From the NCBI GenBank assembly GCA_913058575.1, contig CAJXRF010000017.1:1-64000 (forward strand): a stretch of DNA of 64,000 nt, written 5' to 3'. The stretch is from an uncultured Bermanella sp. (lineage in GTDB: Bacteria; Pseudomonadota; Gammaproteobacteria; Pseudomonadales; Oceanobacteraceae). Positions 61,535 to 64,000 of the stretch are shown piece after piece. The notes below the pieces were generated by a model that was not told the origin of the DNA, searched no databases, and saw nothing but the letters and a program-made list of their open reading frames with translations. Position 1 is the first letter of the stretch; every line of letters begins with the position of its first letter. The position numbers and the translations under genes are program-made.

Positions 61535-61667
61535 TCTGGGTGTTTTAAAAAATAATTGAACCAAATTGCTGCACGATGGCAGTGAAATGGTGTAAAAAGA
61601 AAGGCATGTAAATTGCTTGGGCATAAATTGCCAATTGAGCATTATTTTTTGTTTTTCCGGGGTCGAT

Positions 61668-62321
61668 ATGAGTAAAGACGTTAAATCGTTACAAGAGTTA
61701 ATTGAAAATAATCGCAAATGGGCCAGTGACATCAGTGAAAAAGATCCTGATTTCTTTCCTACTTTGGCCAAGCAGCAAGCCCCTGACTATTTATGGATAG
61801 GTTGCAGCGATAGCCGTGTGCCTGCCAACGAAATAGTTGGCTTGTTGCCGGGTGAGTTATTTGTGCACCGCAATGTGGCAAACATGGTGGTACATACCGA
61901 TATGAATTTACTGTCGGTTTTACAATATGCGGTGGAAGTATTAAAAGTCCGTCACATTATTGTTTGTGGTCACTATGGATGTGGTGGCGTAGCGGCCGCC
62001 ATGAAAAATCAAAAACTAGGGTTAATTGATAACTGGTTATTGGAAATTCGCGATCTTTACCATGATAAGCAAGACATGTTTAAAGGGTTAAGATCAGAAA
62101 GCGAAAAAGTAGACACCTTATGTGAGCTTAATGTGGTGCGCCAGGTTAATAATTTAAGCCATACCAGCATTGTTCAAGACGCTTGGGCTAAGGGCCAGAA
62201 GTTGGCTGTGCATGGGTGGATTTACGGTTTAAAGGACGGCAAAGTTAATAACCTAAATGTAACCGTAAACGAAAGTAATCAATTAAGTGATATTTTCCGT
62301 TTGGACATCGATTCAAAATAG
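61668..62321 (+). CDS. can: Beta-class carbonic anhydrase
   Basis: 217 residues from the ATG at 61668; an in-frame TTG at 61617 would add 17 non-family residues. Interconverts CO2 and bicarbonate. Zn ligands and catalytic dyad are visible: Cys46 and Asp48-Ser-Arg50 in 'WIGCSDSRVPANEI', His102 and Cys105 in 'IVCGHYGCGGVAAAM', plus 'LFVHRNVANMV' and the C-terminal 'VHGWIYGLKDGKV'. Cytoplasmic, E. coli Can-like length (220). Alone between moeB and the DsbA-like gene, same strand (133 and 91 bp gaps). Confidence 0.95.
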   Translation: MSKDVKSLQELIENNRKWASDISEKDPDFFPTLAKQQAPDYLWIGCSDSRVPANEIVGLLPGELFVHRNVANMVVHTDMNLLSVLQYAVEVLKVRHIIVCGHYGCGGVAAAMKNQKLGLIDNWLLEIRDLYHDKQDMFKGLRSESEKVDTLCELNVVRQVNNLSHTSIVQDAWAKGQKLAVHGWIYGLKDGKVNNLNVTVNESNQLSDIFRLDIDSK

Positions 62322-62412
62322 CTGTTGAAAATAGTGTTGCGAAATGGGCTCTATTAAAACCAAACAAATGGGCATTAAATAAAGACATGGATGTAAAGGG
62401 TTTGAGTTTAAT

Positions 62413-63057
62413 ATGAAAACATTACAAATAGATATTGTCAGCGATGTGGTATGCCCTTGGTGTGCCATTGGTTTTGCAAACTTAAACACGGCATTAAAAG
62501 AATTAGATGACCCTATTGAAGCTAACATTCAGTGGCACCCCTTTCAATTGAACCCCCATATGTCGAAAGATGGCCAAGACATAAATGAGCACCTAGCTGA
62601 AAAGTATGGTTTATCCGCAGAAAAGCTGGCGGAGAATAAGCAGCATATTCGCCAAATTGGTCAAAATAGCGGAGTCGAATTTAAATTTGAGCAACGGGCA
62701 CGAATTTATAACACCCTAGATTGCCATGTGTTATTGCATTGGGCTGGCGAAAAAAATAAACAAACTCAGCTGAAATTAGCGCTTTTTAAAGCTTATTTTA
62801 GTGAGGGAAAGGATATTAGTCAGCAAGACGTTTTGTTAGATGTCGTCGCCTCTGTGGGTCTTGATAAATTAGAAGCGAAAATGGTATTAAAAGACGAGCA
62901 ATATAAAAATATTGTTAAAGATGAAGAGTCTAAATATAAATCCATGGGCATCCAGTCGGTGCCCGCTTTTATTATTAACAATGAGTATCTATTGAGTGGC
63001 GGACAGCCTAGCGATGTTTTTAAACAGTCATTGCAAGAAATTCTGGCTAAGGGCTAA
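62413..63057 (+). CDS. FrnE/DsbA-like 2-hydroxychromene-isomerase-fold oxidoreductase
   Basis: 214 residues, no signal peptide. Thioredoxin fold with active-site C-P-W-C ('SDVVCPWCAIGFA', Cys14/Cys17), the FrnE-typical 'WHPFQLNPHMSKDGQDINEHL', and the cis-Pro loop 'SVPAFIINNEYLLSGGQP'. FrnE-like proteins are cytoplasmic disulfide oxidoreductases linked to oxidative stress or polyketide maturation. A hairpin terminator follows. Specific substrate unknown. Confidence 0.9.
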   Translation: MKTLQIDIVSDVVCPWCAIGFANLNTALKELDDPIEANIQWHPFQLNPHMSKDGQDINEHLAEKYGLSAEKLAENKQHIRQIGQNSGVEFKFEQRARIYNTLDCHVLLHWAGEKNKQTQLKLALFKAYFSEGKDISQQDVLLDVVASVGLDKLEAKMVLKDEQYKNIVKDEESKYKSMGIQSVPAFIINNEYLLSGGQPSDVFKQSLQEILAKG

Positions 63058-63092
63058 TGTAAACTACTTACATCGCTAAATTACCCTCAGAT

Positions 63093-63137
63093 AAAAGCAT
63101 TTACGATGCAAATAGTCGTGTGTAAATGCTTTTTTAA
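63093..63137 (+). terminator. Terminator after the FrnE-like gene
   Basis: AAAAGCATTTAC (63093-63104) pairs with GTAAATGCTTTT (63122-63133), 17-nt loop, then further Ts. It also faces the convergent PAQR gene. Confidence 0.7.
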
Positions 63138-63160
63138 TTTTTGTTCCGTTTTTCCCCTCC

Positions 63161-63802
63161 TCACAAATACAGGCCAATGCTCACAAAGTGACAAGCGGCG
63201 CCTGCTAAAACAAAAATATGCCACAGCTCATGAAAACCAAATTTACTGTGCAGGTTAGGCCTTTTTCCCGCGTAAACCACAGCCCCAATGCTGTAGGCGA
63301 TGCCGCCGGCGATGAGCCAATTAATGGCAGCGTCAGACAGGGCAGCACTTAAAGGTTCAATCACCGCAATGGCAACCCAGCCCATGCCTAAATATAATGC
63401 CGTAGAAAGCCACCTTGGTGCGTGCAGCCAGAAAATTTTCACACCTATACCAAACAATGCGATGCTCCAAACAATACCAAACATCCACCACCCCTGATTA
63501 GCATCTAGACCTAATAAACAAAAAGGCGTGTAAGAGCCTGCAATCATAATAAAAATAGCCATGTGATCGATTCTTTTCAGTTTACGAATGCCTTGCTCGC
63601 TAATCTCCATTAAATGGTAAACCGCGCTGGCGGCAAACATCAGCGTCATGCTTAGCCCAAACACCAAATAGCTGGCAAGGTAATGCAGGGGTCTTTGCTC
63701 AGGAATGTTCGCCAACATATAGGCCAAGCCTGCAAGTGCAAGTAAAGCACCCATGAAGTGGCTTAGGCCTGAAAAGGGTTCGCGCATATGACGACGTAAC
63801 AT
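63161..63802 (-). CDS. Hemolysin III/PAQR-family membrane protein
   Basis: 213 residues with seven hydrophobic helices, the PAQR (TrhA/YqfA) fold. Conserved site residues: 'FAASAVYHLM' (Ser/His), 'KRIDHMAIFIMIAGSYTPF' (Asp-His) and the last 'FGFHELWHIFVLAGAACHF' (His-x-x-x-His), likely metal-binding as in adiponectin receptors. Bacterial members influence membrane energetics or lipid homeostasis and were once named hemolysin III. The start could be the ATG 15 bases later ('MREPFSGLSHF'). Divergent from mobA. Confidence 0.92.
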   Translation of the reverse strand: MLRRHMREPFSGLSHFMGALLALAGLAYMLANIPEQRPLHYLASYLVFGLSMTLMFAASAVYHLMEISEQGIRKLKRIDHMAIFIMIAGSYTPFCLLGLDANQGWWMFGIVWSIALFGIGVKIFWLHAPRWLSTALYLGMGWVAIAVIEPLSAALSDAAINWLIAGGIAYSIGAVVYAGKRPNLHSKFGFHELWHIFVLAGAACHFVSIGLYL

Positions 63803-63939
63803 TGGGTAAACACTTGTTCGCTGAAAGAGGGCCCATTAGACGCATTTAAAGCAGGCAGGTCAAGTGTGTCATTCAGCCTTGAGAATCTTGGTTTAACCAG
63901 CTTTAATGCCCCTTTCGCTTTTCCTCAAAGGCACTGTAA

Positions 63940-64000
63940 ATGAACATTAGTGGCATTATTTTGGCTGGCGGTCAGAGCCTACGCATGGGCGGTAAAGACA
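63940..64000 (+). CDS. mobA: Molybdenum cofactor guanylyltransferase, 5' end only
   Basis: The last 61 bases read ATG AAC ATT ... in one open frame: 'MNISGIILAGGQSLRMGGKD'. This is the nucleotidyltransferase N-terminus of MobA, with the LAGG-x-S-x-R-M-G-G signature. AAAGG lies 8 nt upstream. The gene runs off the window edge. MobA attaches GMP to molybdopterin, consistent with moeB 2.4 kb upstream. Confidence is limited only by the short length. Confidence 0.8.
   Translation, partial: MNISGIILAGGQSLRMGGKD

Overview
The window is a 64-kb stretch of chromosome from a Gram-negative bacterium, most likely a marine gammaproteobacterium of the Oceanospirillales/Pseudomonadales kind (Bermanella, Oleispira or Marinobacter-like). 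This is inferred from moderate GC, a contiguous recC-recB-recD operon without ptrA, RlmF, TrmN6, TcdA, two DUF1329 proteins with a DUF1302 partner, an SO2930-type diheme cytochrome and many secreted or lipid-anchored proteins. I saw no IS element, prophage module, CRISPR array, rRNA or tRNA. About 52 genes or gene remnants are supported. The left edge holds a decayed gene remnant and the right edge cuts mobA.

Layout. 0-8 kb: a GyrI-like pseudogene tail, a GlxA-type regulator divergent from a nitronate monooxygenase, a CheZ-like protein with two DxxxQ/N motifs, a solitary solute-binding protein, a luciferase-like oxidoreductase, and a secreted lipase-like hydrolase beside an unknown surface protein. 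8-20 kb: a nitroreductase, then a probable catabolic island. A double-domain HxlR regulator is divergent from a carotenoid-oxygenase-family dioxygenase and two thiolases. Facing them are a serine hydrolase and a DUF1302-DUF1329 outer-membrane/periplasmic pair. 20-29 kb: glycine cleavage genes gcvP and gcvT-gcvH, split by a PhnD-like binding protein, a second GlxA-type regulator and a fatty acid desaturase. A truncated duplicate of the gcvH 3' end lies just downstream of gcvH. 29-31 kb: a secreted 'MDD...GQA' protein and an orphan HPt domain.

31-42 kb: recC-recB-recD-msrA-rlmF, a tight operon for recombinational repair, methionine sulfoxide repair and 23S rRNA methylation. 42-50 kb: housekeeping and cell-wall genes (Bax-like glucosaminidase, trmN6, tatD family, yajL-like, a lone DUF1329 protein, an MltC-like transglycosylase, an ETFB-lysine-methyltransferase-like enzyme, a ferritin-like small protein). 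50-55 kb: LysR, the SO2930 cytochrome, a beta-helix lipoprotein and an AraC regulator, all on the minus strand. The cytochrome/beta-helix pair is a conserved two-gene unit of unknown function. 55-64 kb: tcdA with an overlapping spermidine-synthase-like gene, RNase II, a large lipoprotein with an acidic Thr/Glu insert, moeB, beta-carbonic anhydrase, a FrnE/DsbA-like oxidoreductase, a hemolysin-III/PAQR membrane protein and the start of mobA.

Best candidates for undescribed biology: the CheZ-like protein under a 27-bp palindrome, the SO2930/beta-helix pair, and the HxlR-carotenoid oxygenase-thiolase-DUF1329/1302 island. All functional statements come from reading the sequence without database searches.
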